Origin: an uncultured Eubacteriales bacterium
GTDB lineage: Bacteria; Bacillota; Clostridia; Oscillospirales; Acutalibacteraceae
Assembly: GCA_934511365.1 (NCBI GenBank)
Contig: CAKSWC010000011.1
Span: forward strand, 1-64,000
Direction of reading: 5' to 3'
Length of the DNA stretch: 64,000 nt
Positions 24,417 to 32,237 of the stretch are shown here, in pieces. Under the pieces are notes generated by a model. It ran no database searches. It saw nothing but the letters and a program-made list of their open reading frames with translations, and was not told the origin of the DNA. The position numbers and the translations under genes are program-made. Every line of letters starts with the position of its first letter. The first letter of the stretch is position 1.

Positions 24417-25514
24417 ATGAAAAACAAAAAATGGCTCAGAGTTGTTGCGTTCCTGCTCATTCTTGTTCTTTCGGTGGGATATGTTGCCGCGCGGTATGAC
24501 TATCCGCCGAACCACGACACGCGCAGCCTTGCGGCGTTTGCCGAGTTTGAAAAAAACACTGTTGACGGCGTTGCGCTCGGAACAAGTGTTGTGAAATACG
24601 GCTTTGTTCCAACTGCGGCGTATGAGCAGTCGGGCGTTGCGGTTGGCCTTCTTGCAACCTCGCTCCAGCCGTTCGGCGCAACAATTCCGCTTCTGAAATA
24701 TGCAAAGAAGACCCAGAACATTAAGTTTGCAATCATTGATGTTCACGGTCTGCGCTCCGCGGCGGTTAAAAACAGCGTCAATCCAACCAAGATTCAAAAT
24801 CTTTATCTGAACATTCCCGGCCGCATTGAGGGCTATAAAGTTATGTTTGGCCTTTTTGACTATGCCGACAGGGTCTATGATTACTACGGAAATCCGGTGG
24901 ACGAAAAACAAACGGTTGACAAAAGCGAGGCTTATTGGTACGCTCCGCTCATTGCTTTCCATTCACGCTGGAAGGACGGACTTGTTAAAAAGGACTTCAA
25001 AAAGCCGCACACAACCTATCTCGGCGCCTATGACGTTAAATCAAGAGTTTTTGCAACAATGGACTGCTCGCCGTATTATTACTGCTGGGACTATGAAGTC
25101 AGCGATATTGATGACTTCCAGAAAAACGAGCTGAAGCTGTTGTTTGAATATCTTGAAGAAAACAACATTGAGCCTTTGTTCATTAATATGCCCTCGTTCA
25201 GAGACAAGGATGAACAGCAGGAGAATGCCTCGCTCATTGCGTACTGCCAAAAGCAGGGCTATAAGGCGATTGATTTTTGCACGCGGGAAATGCTCACGGA
25301 GCTTTCCATTGACCCGAAAACGGATTTTCTCAACCGCGGCCACCTCAATTCAAAAGGCTCGGTCAAGTTTTCAAAGTATATTGCAAAGTACCTCACCGAA
25401 AACGGCTTTTCCGCTCCCGACCACAGAGGACAGGACAGCTATAAGGTCTGGGATGAACAGGCTGAAAAATATAACAAGTTTTATGAAAAAGGCTGGAAGA
25501 ATGCCCAAAAATGA
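24417..25514 (+). CDS. SGNH-hydrolase-fold protein, DltD/AlgJ-like
   Basis: 365 residues from ATG 24417; an upstream in-frame GTG at 24384 would add 11 residues. One N-terminal membrane anchor (WLRVVAFLLILVLSVGYVAA) precedes an extracellular domain with a block-I-like Ser in GVALGTSVVKYG near residue 45 and the C-terminal catalytic pair in DFLNRGHLNSKGSVKFSKYI. Proteins of this type cooperate with an MBOAT partner to place the acyl group on the final wall polymer. As the last gene of the operon, 65 bp after the MBOAT gene, it fits the DltD position. The target polymer is unknown. Confidence 0.8.
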   Translation: MKNKKWLRVVAFLLILVLSVGYVAARYDYPPNHDTRSLAAFAEFEKNTVDGVALGTSVVKYGFVPTAAYEQSGVAVGLLATSLQPFGATIPLLKYAKKTQNIKFAIIDVHGLRSAAVKNSVNPTKIQNLYLNIPGRIEGYKVMFGLFDYADRVYDYYGNPVDEKQTVDKSEAYWYAPLIAFHSRWKDGLVKKDFKKPHTTYLGAYDVKSRVFATMDCSPYYYCWDYEVSDIDDFQKNELKLLFEYLEENNIEPLFINMPSFRDKDEQQENASLIAYCQKQGYKAIDFCTREMLTELSIDPKTDFLNRGHLNSKGSVKFSKYIAKYLTENGFSAPDHRGQDSYKVWDEQAEKYNKFYEKGWKNAQK

Positions 25515-25601
25515 TTATTTGGAAAATTCGACCGAACAGCGGAGAATTCCTTATAATTGTTTACAATCCTGACTCAATTAACGGAAAAAGTTCACAGTCG
25601 A

Positions 25602-25630
25602 TTGACAATGCGGCGTTCACTTGCTAAAAT
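25602..25630 (+). promoter_or_regulatory. Promoter of the diacylglycerol kinase-like gene
   Basis: TTGACA (25602-25607), 17-bp spacer, TAAAAT (25625-25630). Confidence 0.8.
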
Positions 25631-25699
25631 GAACCTGCAAGGGTAAGATAATATACTTTTGTCTGCATTTTTAAGTTCGGCTATGTCGGAGGTGTTAGT

Positions 25700-26656
25700 A
25701 TGGGTAACGAAAAGAAAAAGGTTCTTCTGATTGTCAATCCCTGCGCGGGAAGGACAAAGCTCAGGCCTTCTGTTGAGCAGATTCTTGAAAAGTTCTCGCA
25801 GGATGATTATGAATTTACCGTTCAGACAACAACCTGCCGCGGAGACGCAACGAGCATTGTTAAAAACAACGGTGAAGGAATGGATTTCGTTATCTCCTGC
25901 GGCGGCGACGGAACGCTGAACGAAACGATAAACGGCGTTATGGATATGCTGCACCGCATTCCGATAGGATATGTTCCGATAGGCTCAACGAATGATCTGG
26001 CAACAACGCTCGGCATCCCGACCGATATAAAAAAGGCCGCCGCCGTTATTGAGGCCGGAAACACGAACAGCTATGATATCGGCCTTTTCAACAACAGATA
26101 TTTTTCATATATTGCGGCGTTCGGCGCGGCAACGCGGGCCTCATATGCAACAAGCCAGAAGATGAAGAACCGCTTCGGCCATGTTGCCTACATTTTCAGC
26201 GGCTTCAAGGAATGGAAGAACATGAAGCCCGTTCATATGAGGGTTGAATATGACGGCGGTGTTATTGAGGATGATTTTTCCTTCGGCGCGGTTTCAAACT
26301 CAACCTCCGTTGCCGGAGTTTTCAAGTTTAATGTCAATGACGTCAAGCTCAACGACGGTCTGTTTGAAATTCTCCTTGTCCGCAGAATACGGCCGATTAC
26401 CGCACCGGCAATGCTCGGAAAGGTTATCAGACACGAATATGACGGAAAGCACATTGTTTTCCTCAGGACGAGCAAGGCGAGGTTCATTTCAAACGAGGAG
26501 GTTCCGTGGACTCTTGACGGCGAATACGGCGGAGCGCCGAAAACCGCAATGATTCACGTTCTTTCAAAGGCCGTTGAGCTTTGCTCACCGGAAAACCCGC
26601 TGTTTGAAAAGGACGCCGTTTCCGGCGAAAATCCCGTCATAAGCGCTCTTGACTGA
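25700..26656 (+). CDS. Diacylglycerol/lipid kinase family protein (DagK/YegS type)
   Basis: 318 residues, typical of the YegS/DagK/BmrU family. These soluble kinases phosphorylate diacylglycerol or related lipids at the membrane surface and recycle diacylglycerol left by teichoic-acid-type or phosphoglycerol transfer. Signatures are LIVNPCAGRTK at the N-terminus, the nucleotide-binding SCGGDGTLNETINGV near residue 72, and PIGSTNDLATTLGIP near 95. The C-terminal beta-sandwich follows. It stands alone with its own consensus promoter. A lipid-recycling role would fit the glycerophosphotransferase and dlt-like genes in this window (inference). Confidence 0.88.
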   Translation: MGNEKKKVLLIVNPCAGRTKLRPSVEQILEKFSQDDYEFTVQTTTCRGDATSIVKNNGEGMDFVISCGGDGTLNETINGVMDMLHRIPIGYVPIGSTNDLATTLGIPTDIKKAAAVIEAGNTNSYDIGLFNNRYFSYIAAFGAATRASYATSQKMKNRFGHVAYIFSGFKEWKNMKPVHMRVEYDGGVIEDDFSFGAVSNSTSVAGVFKFNVNDVKLNDGLFEILLVRRIRPITAPAMLGKVIRHEYDGKHIVFLRTSKARFISNEEVPWTLDGEYGGAPKTAMIHVLSKAVELCSPENPLFEKDAVSGENPVISALD

Positions 26657-26766
26657 GGAATAAAAGGTGTTTTTTGCGCTTGTTTTTCAAATTCAAAAAA
26701 TTCAGACAAATAATGTACGGCGTATTACAACCTTTTCCTAATCGTTAAAATTTTTTGAATAAATTG

Positions 26767-26795
26767 TTGACAAAATCCGGGACATGATATATAAT
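26767..26795 (+). promoter_or_regulatory. Perfect consensus promoter of the 35-residue peptide gene
   Basis: TTGACA (26767-26772), 17-bp spacer, TATAAT (26790-26795), with no mismatch in either hexamer. Confidence 0.88.
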
Positions 26796-26844
26796 AGGCA
26801 ATGGAAAGATGTATCAGTGCTTACCGGCGAAGGAGGACAACAGC

Positions 26845-26952
26845 ATGGATAACGGCTTCACGGCTTACATTCAGATGTTCATTGATTTTATTTTGAAGAT
26901 TATTGCTCTTTTTAAATCAAATGAAAATACTGAATCCAACAAAAAGAAATGA
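26845..26952 (+). CDS. 35-residue hydrophobic peptide with its own strong promoter and terminator
   Basis: The peptide begins MDNGFTAYIQMFIDFILKII and ends in a polar, basic tail (SNKKK). Residues about 8-23 can form one amphipathic or membrane helix. An AGGAGG site stands seven bases before the ATG. The transcription unit is complete: perfect promoter at 26767, coding region, and a 14-bp-stem terminator that starts at the stop codon, giving a transcript near 190 nt. I recognise no family. A membrane peptide, a type I toxin-like peptide or a small regulator are all possible; no antisense RNA gene was identified opposite it. Confidence 0.7.
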   Translation: MDNGFTAYIQMFIDFILKIIALFKSNENTESNKKK

Positions 26953-26988
26953 AATAAGTCTCCGATTTTTTCGGAGACTTATTTTTTT
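26952..26988 (+). terminator. Strong intrinsic terminator of the peptide gene
   Basis: AAATAAGTCTCCGA (26952-26965) pairs with TCGGAGACTTATTT (26971-26984), followed by a T run. Confidence 0.92.
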
Positions 26989-27085
26989 GGCTTGGAAGCG
27001 TTTGCTGACTTAACCATAAAATTTTCTCTCCGGCCGACTGGCTTTGACGGTTTTCAACAAAAATGAGTTATTTTGCGTTTTACCC

Positions 27086-27114
27086 TTTACTTTTTTTTAA
27101 ACGTGTGGTATAGT
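27086..27114 (+). promoter_or_regulatory. Promoter of pyrR-uraA
   Basis: TTTACT (27086-27091), 17-bp spacer, TATAGT (27109-27114). Confidence 0.65.
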
Positions 27115-27124
27115 CTACAAAACA

Positions 27125-27240
27125 AATCTTTAAGGGCGGTTCAGTGAGACCGACAAGATGTTCATATAGATTGCGCGCCTTGCCGCGCCTTAAACTATGT
27201 CTGTCTTGCCTCTCACGGCAGGATATTTTTTTATGCTTTT
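27125..27240 (+). promoter_or_regulatory. PyrR-type attenuator leader
   Basis: The leader between promoter and pyrR carries TTCAGTGAGACCGACAAG (about 27139-27156), resembling the PyrR-binding anti-antiterminator loop (CAGAGAGGCU...CAAG in Bacillus). About 50 nt later comes a short terminator-like hairpin, CTTGCC-TCTCAC-GGCAGG (about 27209-27226), followed by GATATTTTTTT. This is the arrangement by which PyrR with UMP promotes termination ahead of pyr genes. Confidence 0.65.
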
Positions 27241-27270
27241 TTTGCCCTTTCGGTTATTATAAAGGAGTGA

Positions 27271-27804
27271 ATGAAAACGGAACCCGTTGTAATGGACGCT
27301 CTTGCAATGGACAGAGCGCTGATGCGCATTGCGCACCAGATTATTGAAAAAAACGAATCCACTGAAAATCTCTGCATCGTCGGCATCAAGCGCCGCGGCG
27401 AACAGCTCGGAGAAATTGTTGCAAAGAACCTTGAAAAGCTCGGCGCGGCGGTCAGAACGGGCAGCCTTGATATCACTCTTTATCGAGACGATCTCTCCCA
27501 GGTTTCCGACCAGCCGACTCTCAACGCAAGCGCGGTCGATTTTGACGTTAACGGAAAAACGGTTGTTCTTGTTGACGATGTAATCTACACCGGACGGACG
27601 GCGCGTGCCGCAATAGACGCGATTCTCTCTTTCGGCCGGCCGGCGAAAATTCAGCTCGCCGTTCTTGTTGACCGCGGCCACCGCGAGCTTCCGATCCGTG
27701 CGGACTATGTTGGCAAAAATATTCCAACCTCAAGCAGTGAGGTTGTCAAGGTTTGCATTAAGCCCTATGAGGAAGATGAGTGCGTAAAAATCATTAAGTC
27801 TTGA
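27271..27804 (+). CDS. pyrR: PyrR, pyrimidine attenuator protein / uracil phosphoribosyltransferase
   Basis: 177 residues, the standard length. PyrR binds UMP and the leader RNA of pyr operons, causing early termination, and also has weak uracil phosphoribosyltransferase activity. The type I PRTase site is clear in VVLVDDVIYTGRTARAAIDA near residue 95; the N-terminal GIKRRGEQLG and the conserved VDRGHRELPIRADYVGKNIP follow family pattern. AAAGGAGTGA precedes the ATG. It is followed 51 bp later by a uracil permease, and both sit behind a PyrR-type leader, so the gene probably regulates itself and uracil uptake. Confidence 0.93.
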   Translation: MKTEPVVMDALAMDRALMRIAHQIIEKNESTENLCIVGIKRRGEQLGEIVAKNLEKLGAAVRTGSLDITLYRDDLSQVSDQPTLNASAVDFDVNGKTVVLVDDVIYTGRTARAAIDAILSFGRPAKIQLAVLVDRGHRELPIRADYVGKNIPTSSSEVVKVCIKPYEEDECVKIIKS

Positions 27805-27855
27805 AGTGCGTGAAAGCGCATTTTAATAGAGAATTTTTCAGGAGGTTTGTAAAAA

Positions 27856-29277
27856 ATGAAACTCACTTACAATGTTCAGGACAAGCCGAAGTTCGGTCAG
27901 ATGATCGTTTTCGGTTTCCAACAGCTGCTTGCAATTCTTGCGGCAACAATCGCGGTACCCTCAATCATCGGTAACGGAATGAGCCAGTCTGCTGCTCTTT
28001 TCGGCGCCGGAGTCGGAACAATCGTCTATCTCCTTTTCACAAAGTTCAGAAGCCCGGTTTTCCTCGGTTCCTCGTTCGCGTTCATCGGCTCAATGTTTGC
28101 CGCTTTCGGCGGCGCCGCTTCCGCCCAGGCCGGTCACGCAGGTCTCATCATCGGTGCAGTTTTTGCAGGACTTGTTTATGTTGTCATCGCAATCGCGGTC
28201 AAGGTTGCCGGTGTCGGCTGGATTGACAAGCTCATGCCGGCCGTTGTTATCGGACCGACAGTTTCAATCATCGGCCTTTCACTCGCCGGAAACGCAGTTG
28301 GCGACCTCACACTCGGCAAGGTCATGACACAGGTCACCTCCCAGGTTATCAAGGATGGAGCCATTGTTGACGAGGTCTCCTCGGTATCCGCCGCAAGCCC
28401 CTATGTTGCGCTCATCTGCGGTCTTGTGACCCTCTTCACCGTTGTTCTCTGCTCGGTATACGGCAAGAAGATGGCAAAGCTCATCCCGTTCATCATCGGC
28501 ATCTGCGCAGGCTATCTCACCGCAACAATCTTTACCGTTATCGGAACAAAGACCGGCAACACTGCGCTCCAGGTTATTGACTTCACGGTTTTCCACGATA
28601 TGCAGTGGTTTGCAATTCCGGACTTCACCTTCCTTGAGGCTTCAAAAGGACTTTCCGCAATCAACGGACAGTATATCGCAACGGTTGCGGTTGCCTATGT
28701 TCCGGTTGCATTCGTAGTATTCGCTGAGCACATTGCAGACCACAAGAACCTCTCCTCAATCATTGAAAAAGACCTCCTTAAAGAGCCGGGTCTCCACAGA
28801 ACCCTCCTCGGAGACGGCGTTGGTTCAATGGCCGGTGCTGTTTTCGGCGGCTGCCCGAACACAACTTACGGCGAGTCGGTCGGCTGCGTTGCAATCACCG
28901 GAAACGCTTCCGTTGTAACAATCCTCACAACGGCTGTCATGTCGATTGTAATCTCCTTCTTCGGCCCGTTCGTCTCCTTCCTTGCAAGCATTCCGAACTG
29001 CGTAATGGGCGGCGTTTGCATCACTCTTTACGGCTTTATCGCGGTCAGCGGACTCAAGATGATTCAGGAAGTTGACCTTGGCGAAAACAAAAACCTCTTT
29101 GTTGTTGCGGTTATCCTTATCTGCGGAATCGGCGGACTGACCGTAAACTTCGGAAAGGTTACTCTCACCTCAATCGCCTGCGCTCTCATCCTCGGCATCA
29201 TCACAAACCTCCTTGTTTCAAAAGCAAAGGATGAAAACGCAAAGACCGAAAAGAAAGAAACTGCCAAAAAGGCTTAA
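27856..29277 (+). CDS. uraA: Uracil permease, NCS2 family
   Basis: 473 residues with about 14 membrane segments, as in UraA/PyrP. It imports uracil with protons. Family features include GFQQLLAILAATIAVPSIIG at the N-terminus, the half-helix region SSFAFIGSMFAAFGG and the substrate-site motif VFAEHIADHKNLSSII near residue 292, followed by LLGDGVGSMAGAVFGGCPNT with TYGE. The protein ends in a charged Lys/Glu-rich tail. CAGGAGG precedes the ATG. Placement after pyrR matches the common pyrR-pyrP/uraA pair. A terminator follows directly. Confidence 0.92.
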   Translation: MKLTYNVQDKPKFGQMIVFGFQQLLAILAATIAVPSIIGNGMSQSAALFGAGVGTIVYLLFTKFRSPVFLGSSFAFIGSMFAAFGGAASAQAGHAGLIIGAVFAGLVYVVIAIAVKVAGVGWIDKLMPAVVIGPTVSIIGLSLAGNAVGDLTLGKVMTQVTSQVIKDGAIVDEVSSVSAASPYVALICGLVTLFTVVLCSVYGKKMAKLIPFIIGICAGYLTATIFTVIGTKTGNTALQVIDFTVFHDMQWFAIPDFTFLEASKGLSAINGQYIATVAVAYVPVAFVVFAEHIADHKNLSSIIEKDLLKEPGLHRTLLGDGVGSMAGAVFGGCPNTTYGESVGCVAITGNASVVTILTTAVMSIVISFFGPFVSFLASIPNCVMGGVCITLYGFIAVSGLKMIQEVDLGENKNLFVVAVILICGIGGLTVNFGKVTLTSIACALILGIITNLLVSKAKDENAKTEKKETAKKA

Positions 29278-29303
29278 CGGAAAACGGATAAGACAATTCA
29301 AAA

Positions 29304-29341
29304 CCGCCGCCTGTCTGAACAATGACGGGCGGCGGAATTTT
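29304..29341 (+). terminator. Terminator of uraA
   Basis: CCGCCGCC-T-GTC (from 29304) pairs with GAC-G-GGCGGCGG (to 29335), followed by AATTTTT. Confidence 0.8.
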
Positions 29342-29355
29342 TCGGCCTGAAAGCT

Positions 29356-29393
29356 CAAAAAAGAGCCGCTCCGAGTTTTTTCGGAACGGCTCT
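29356..29393 (-). terminator. Terminator of ackA
   Basis: AGAGCCG-C-TCCGA (from 29362) pairs with TCGGA-A-CGGCTCT (to 29393). On the minus strand a run of six T follows. Confidence 0.85.
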
Positions 29394-29411
29394 GCTTTGT
29401 TATATGTATAA

Positions 29412-30671
29412 TTATTTCACGGCGATATCGTAGGTATCCTTGGCAATCATGAGTTCCTCGTCAGTCGGAAGAACAAGGAGCTTAAGAGCCGAGTCCTCGG
29501 TGGAAATTTCAATTTCCTCGCCTCTGACGTGGTTTGCTTCCTCGTCAACCTTTGTTCCGAGGAAAGCGAGCTTTTCGGCAACTCTTGTGCGGTAGTGCGG
29601 GTTGTTTTCACCAATTCCGCCGGTAAAGACGACTGCGTCAACACCGCCCATTGCAGCGGCAAAACCGCCGATGTATTTTGTGAGCTGATGGCAGAACATT
29701 GCCTCAACAAGCATGGCGCGCTTGTCGCCGTTTTTCGCTCTGTTTTCAATCGTTCTGTTGTCGCTGGTGGCCTCGTTGTTTTCGTCGTCTGAGGTCAGGC
29801 CGAGCATACCGGACTTTTTGTTGAGGAGAACGTCAATGTCCTTTCCGGAAAGGCCCTCTTTCTCCATAATGAACGGAATGATTGCCGGGTCAATGGAGCC
29901 GGAGCGGGTACCCATCATGATTCCCTCAAGCGGAGTGAGGCCCATCGTTGTGTCAAAACACTTTCCGCCCTTGATTGCAGAGATTGAGGAACCGTTGCCG
30001 AGGTGGCAGGTGACAATTCTGAGCGTTTTTTCGTCATACTTTCCGGGGTACTTTTTCTGAAGGAAGTCAGCGGTTCTCAGTGCAATATATCTGTGGCTTG
30101 TGCCGTGGAAGCCGTAGCGGCGGATTCCGTATTCCTTGTAGTATTTATAGGGGAGGGCATACATATATGCTTCCTCGGGAATGGTCTGGTGGAAAGCGGT
30201 GTCAAAAACGGCAACCTGCGGAATGCCTTTCATAATTTTTTCACAGACCTCAATACCCATGAGGTTCGCCGGGTTGTGGAGAGGACCGAGGGGGATGCAC
30301 TCCCTAATTGCGTCCTTAACCTTTTCGTCAACAAGAACACTGCCGCTGAACTTTTCGCCGCCGTGGAGAACTCTGTGGCCAACCGCGGCAATCTCGCCCA
30401 TTGATTCAAGCACACCGAATTCTTTTCCGGTGAGGGTTTCAATGAGGGTGTTGATGGCGTCTGCGTGAGTTGCGCCTGGCTCAAGGGAAAGCTTGTCAAT
30501 GACCTTGACAAGTTTTCCGCTTTCATTGGGAAGTTTGTGGGTGAAAGTTGGGAGGGGAGTTGTGAGCTGTTCAAAAATACCGTTCGCAAGAACCTTTTCC
30601 TCCGGCATGAGAAAAACGGTATATTTGAGTGAGGAGCTGCCTGCGTTGACAATCAATTCTTTAACGCTCAT
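29412..30671 (-). CDS. ackA: Acetate kinase
   Basis: 419 residues from the ATG at 30669-30671 (AAAGGTTG upstream); longer reading to 30683 is less likely. It converts acetyl-phosphate and ADP to acetate and ATP, the energy-yielding step of acetate fermentation. Motifs are ELIVNAGSSSLKY at the N-terminus, AVGHRVLHGGEKFSGS near residue 87, the catalytic region VAVFDTAFHQTIPEEAYMYA, GFHGTSHRYIA, VTCHLGNGSSISAIKGGKC, and VFTGGIGENN near the C-terminus. No phosphotransacetylase gene is adjacent, so ackA is monocistronic here, with its own promoter at 30743-30772. Confidence 0.96.
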   Translation of the reverse strand: MSVKELIVNAGSSSLKYTVFLMPEEKVLANGIFEQLTTPLPTFTHKLPNESGKLVKVIDKLSLEPGATHADAINTLIETLTGKEFGVLESMGEIAAVGHRVLHGGEKFSGSVLVDEKVKDAIRECIPLGPLHNPANLMGIEVCEKIMKGIPQVAVFDTAFHQTIPEEAYMYALPYKYYKEYGIRRYGFHGTSHRYIALRTADFLQKKYPGKYDEKTLRIVTCHLGNGSSISAIKGGKCFDTTMGLTPLEGIMMGTRSGSIDPAIIPFIMEKEGLSGKDIDVLLNKKSGMLGLTSDDENNEATSDNRTIENRAKNGDKRAMLVEAMFCHQLTKYIGGFAAAMGGVDAVVFTGGIGENNPHYRTRVAEKLAFLGTKVDEEANHVRGEEIEISTEDSALKLLVLPTDEELMIAKDTYDIAVK

Positions 30672-30742
30672 ATTATGTAACAACCTTTCGTTTTTGAAAA
30701 ATCAGTCGGCGGCGGAACGACCGTCGTCGGCACGCTGTTTTT

Positions 30743-30772
30743 ATTATAGCATATCAAATCCGTTCTTGTCCA
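30743..30772 (-). promoter_or_regulatory. Promoter of ackA
   Basis: Minus strand: TGGACA (30772-30767), 18-bp spacer, TATAAT (30748-30743). Confidence 0.65.
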
Positions 30773-30954
30773 CAATTTTTTATATTTTTGCAATGTGCTG
30801 TCTTTTTGGCTCGGACGCATTTTAAGCGAAAAATCAACATCTTTGTTTAAACTGACAAAAAGACGGGGCGGAGATTGTGCAAGGTGTCCGTATTTAGCAT
30901 TTTCAAGAGCAATCTTCACCAAAAAGGGGCAAAAATTGTTGGTTAATAAGGCCA

Positions 30955-30983
30955 TTGATTTAAATGCGTTATCAGGCTATAAT
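30955..30983 (+). promoter_or_regulatory. Promoter far upstream of the exported phosphodiesterase-fold gene
   Basis: TTGATT (30955-30960), 17-bp spacer, TATAAT (30978-30983). A hairpin with T-tract at 31057-31094 lies between it and the gene. Confidence 0.65.
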
Positions 30984-31056
30984 ATTAAACAGAAATCAGC
31001 GATAATTTAACGCATTACTTTCGGAGAATGCTTTTAAAAAGAGAAATACGAAAACC

Positions 31057-31094
31057 CGAGACAGACTTTTTAAAAGCCTGTCTCGCTTGCTTTT
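31057..31094 (+). terminator. Terminator-like hairpin in the 5' leader
   Basis: CGAGACAG (31057-31064) pairs with CTGTCTCG (31078-31085), with a second stem CTTTT-TA-AAAAG inside, then CTTGCTTTTT. It lies 45 bp before the next start codon, so it acts as an attenuator or ends a short RNA of about 100 nt. Confidence 0.6.
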
Positions 31095-31138
31095 TATTGC
31101 GCGAATTCTTAAAAACCTTTTAAGGAGAGACTGTTATC

Positions 31139-32191
31139 ATGAAAAAAACAAGAAGCATCCTTGCAATTTTCCTTTCCTTTGTTCTTTTGCTTTCCGCGCT
31201 TTGTGTTCCGGCTTTTGCGGCGGAAAAAAAGACTGTTTCCCTGCTCAACTATAATGTTGCCGGCCTTCCGGATTTTAAGAGGCTTATCGGAAAGGGAGAC
31301 AAGGACGTTCCCCAAAACCAGAAGAATATCGGAAAAATTCTCAACAGCCGCAGCTATGACATTGTTGCTGTTCAGGAGGATTTTGGCTATCACTCAAAGC
31401 TTGTCGGTGAGCTTTCCGCTTATGGAAACAGAACTCAACACACCGGCTCAATCCCCGGCGGCGACGGAATGAACATATATTCAAAGTTCCCGGTTTACAA
31501 CGAATCAAGAGTGACGTGGAACAAGGCCTACGGCGTTTTTGACAACGGCGCGGATGAGATGACGCCCAAGGGTATTCTCTACTGTGTTATTGACCTTGGA
31601 GACGGCGTTTTGGTTGATTTTTATGACATTCACGCCGATGCATACGGCGACAAAGGCTCCAAGGAAGCAAGACGCGACAACTTCAAACAGCTTGCAGAAC
31701 TCATCAATTCCAAGGGTACCGACCGCCCCGTTATCGTTACGGGAGACTTCAATGTCTATTTCAATATGAAAGACGATGACGGCCTGAAAGAGTATATGCT
31801 TGACGCCTGCTCGTTTAAAGAGGCATGGGTTGAGCTTCACAACAAGGGAGACTACTATGACTTTTCAGCGTTCCGCGGAAGCGGAGAAGCTTGGGGAAAC
31901 TGGGATTCCGCCGAAAAGTTTTTCTATCGTGACGGCGGCGGAGTGAGCCTTGTTCCGCTCAAGAGCGAGTATGAATTCCTCTATGCACCGGACGGAACCA
32001 ATCTTTCCGACCATGCATCGCTCAGTGCTGTTTTTGAGGTTGTTAAAACGGAAAACTTTAAGGAAAGCGACATTTCGCTCTCTGTCACCTCAAGAAACGA
32101 GCTCGATTCATTCATCAAAAGAGTGTTCCTCATCCTCACCGATCTTTTCAAAGCGTTTTCGCATCTCGGCGAGTTGAAAAATGTTCTTTAA
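31139..32191 (+). CDS. Exported endonuclease/exonuclease/phosphatase-fold protein
   Basis: 350 residues. A classical signal peptide, MKKTRSILAIFLSFVLLLSA followed by LCVPAFAAE, is cleaved after AFA. The mature part has the DNase I-like order of motifs: LLNYNVAGLP, DIVAVQED near residue 80 (metal Glu), DIHADAYGD near 168, PVIVTGDFNVYF near 200 and the C-terminal LSDHASLSAVF with the catalytic His. The family includes secreted nucleases, sphingomyelinases and phosphoinositide phosphatases; the presence of no obvious DNA-binding loop leaves the substrate open. The last 40 residues (SFIKRVFLILTDLFKAFSHL) form an amphipathic helix that may hold the protein at the membrane or wall. AAGGAG precedes the ATG. 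Confidence 0.85.
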   Translation: MKKTRSILAIFLSFVLLLSALCVPAFAAEKKTVSLLNYNVAGLPDFKRLIGKGDKDVPQNQKNIGKILNSRSYDIVAVQEDFGYHSKLVGELSAYGNRTQHTGSIPGGDGMNIYSKFPVYNESRVTWNKAYGVFDNGADEMTPKGILYCVIDLGDGVLVDFYDIHADAYGDKGSKEARRDNFKQLAELINSKGTDRPVIVTGDFNVYFNMKDDDGLKEYMLDACSFKEAWVELHNKGDYYDFSAFRGSGEAWGNWDSAEKFFYRDGGGVSLVPLKSEYEFLYAPDGTNLSDHASLSAVFEVVKTENFKESDISLSVTSRNELDSFIKRVFLILTDLFKAFSHLGELKNVL

Positions 32192-32209
32192 CAAACAAAA
32201 AATAAAAAT

Positions 32210-32237
32210 GGGCTGTCCGTGCGGACAGCCCCCTTTT
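32210..32237. terminator. Terminator between the exported protein and rlmH
   Basis: GGGCTGTCCG-TG-CGGACAGCCC (32210-32231) is a perfect 10-bp stem, with A-rich and T-rich sides; it serves both convergent genes. Confidence 0.85.
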
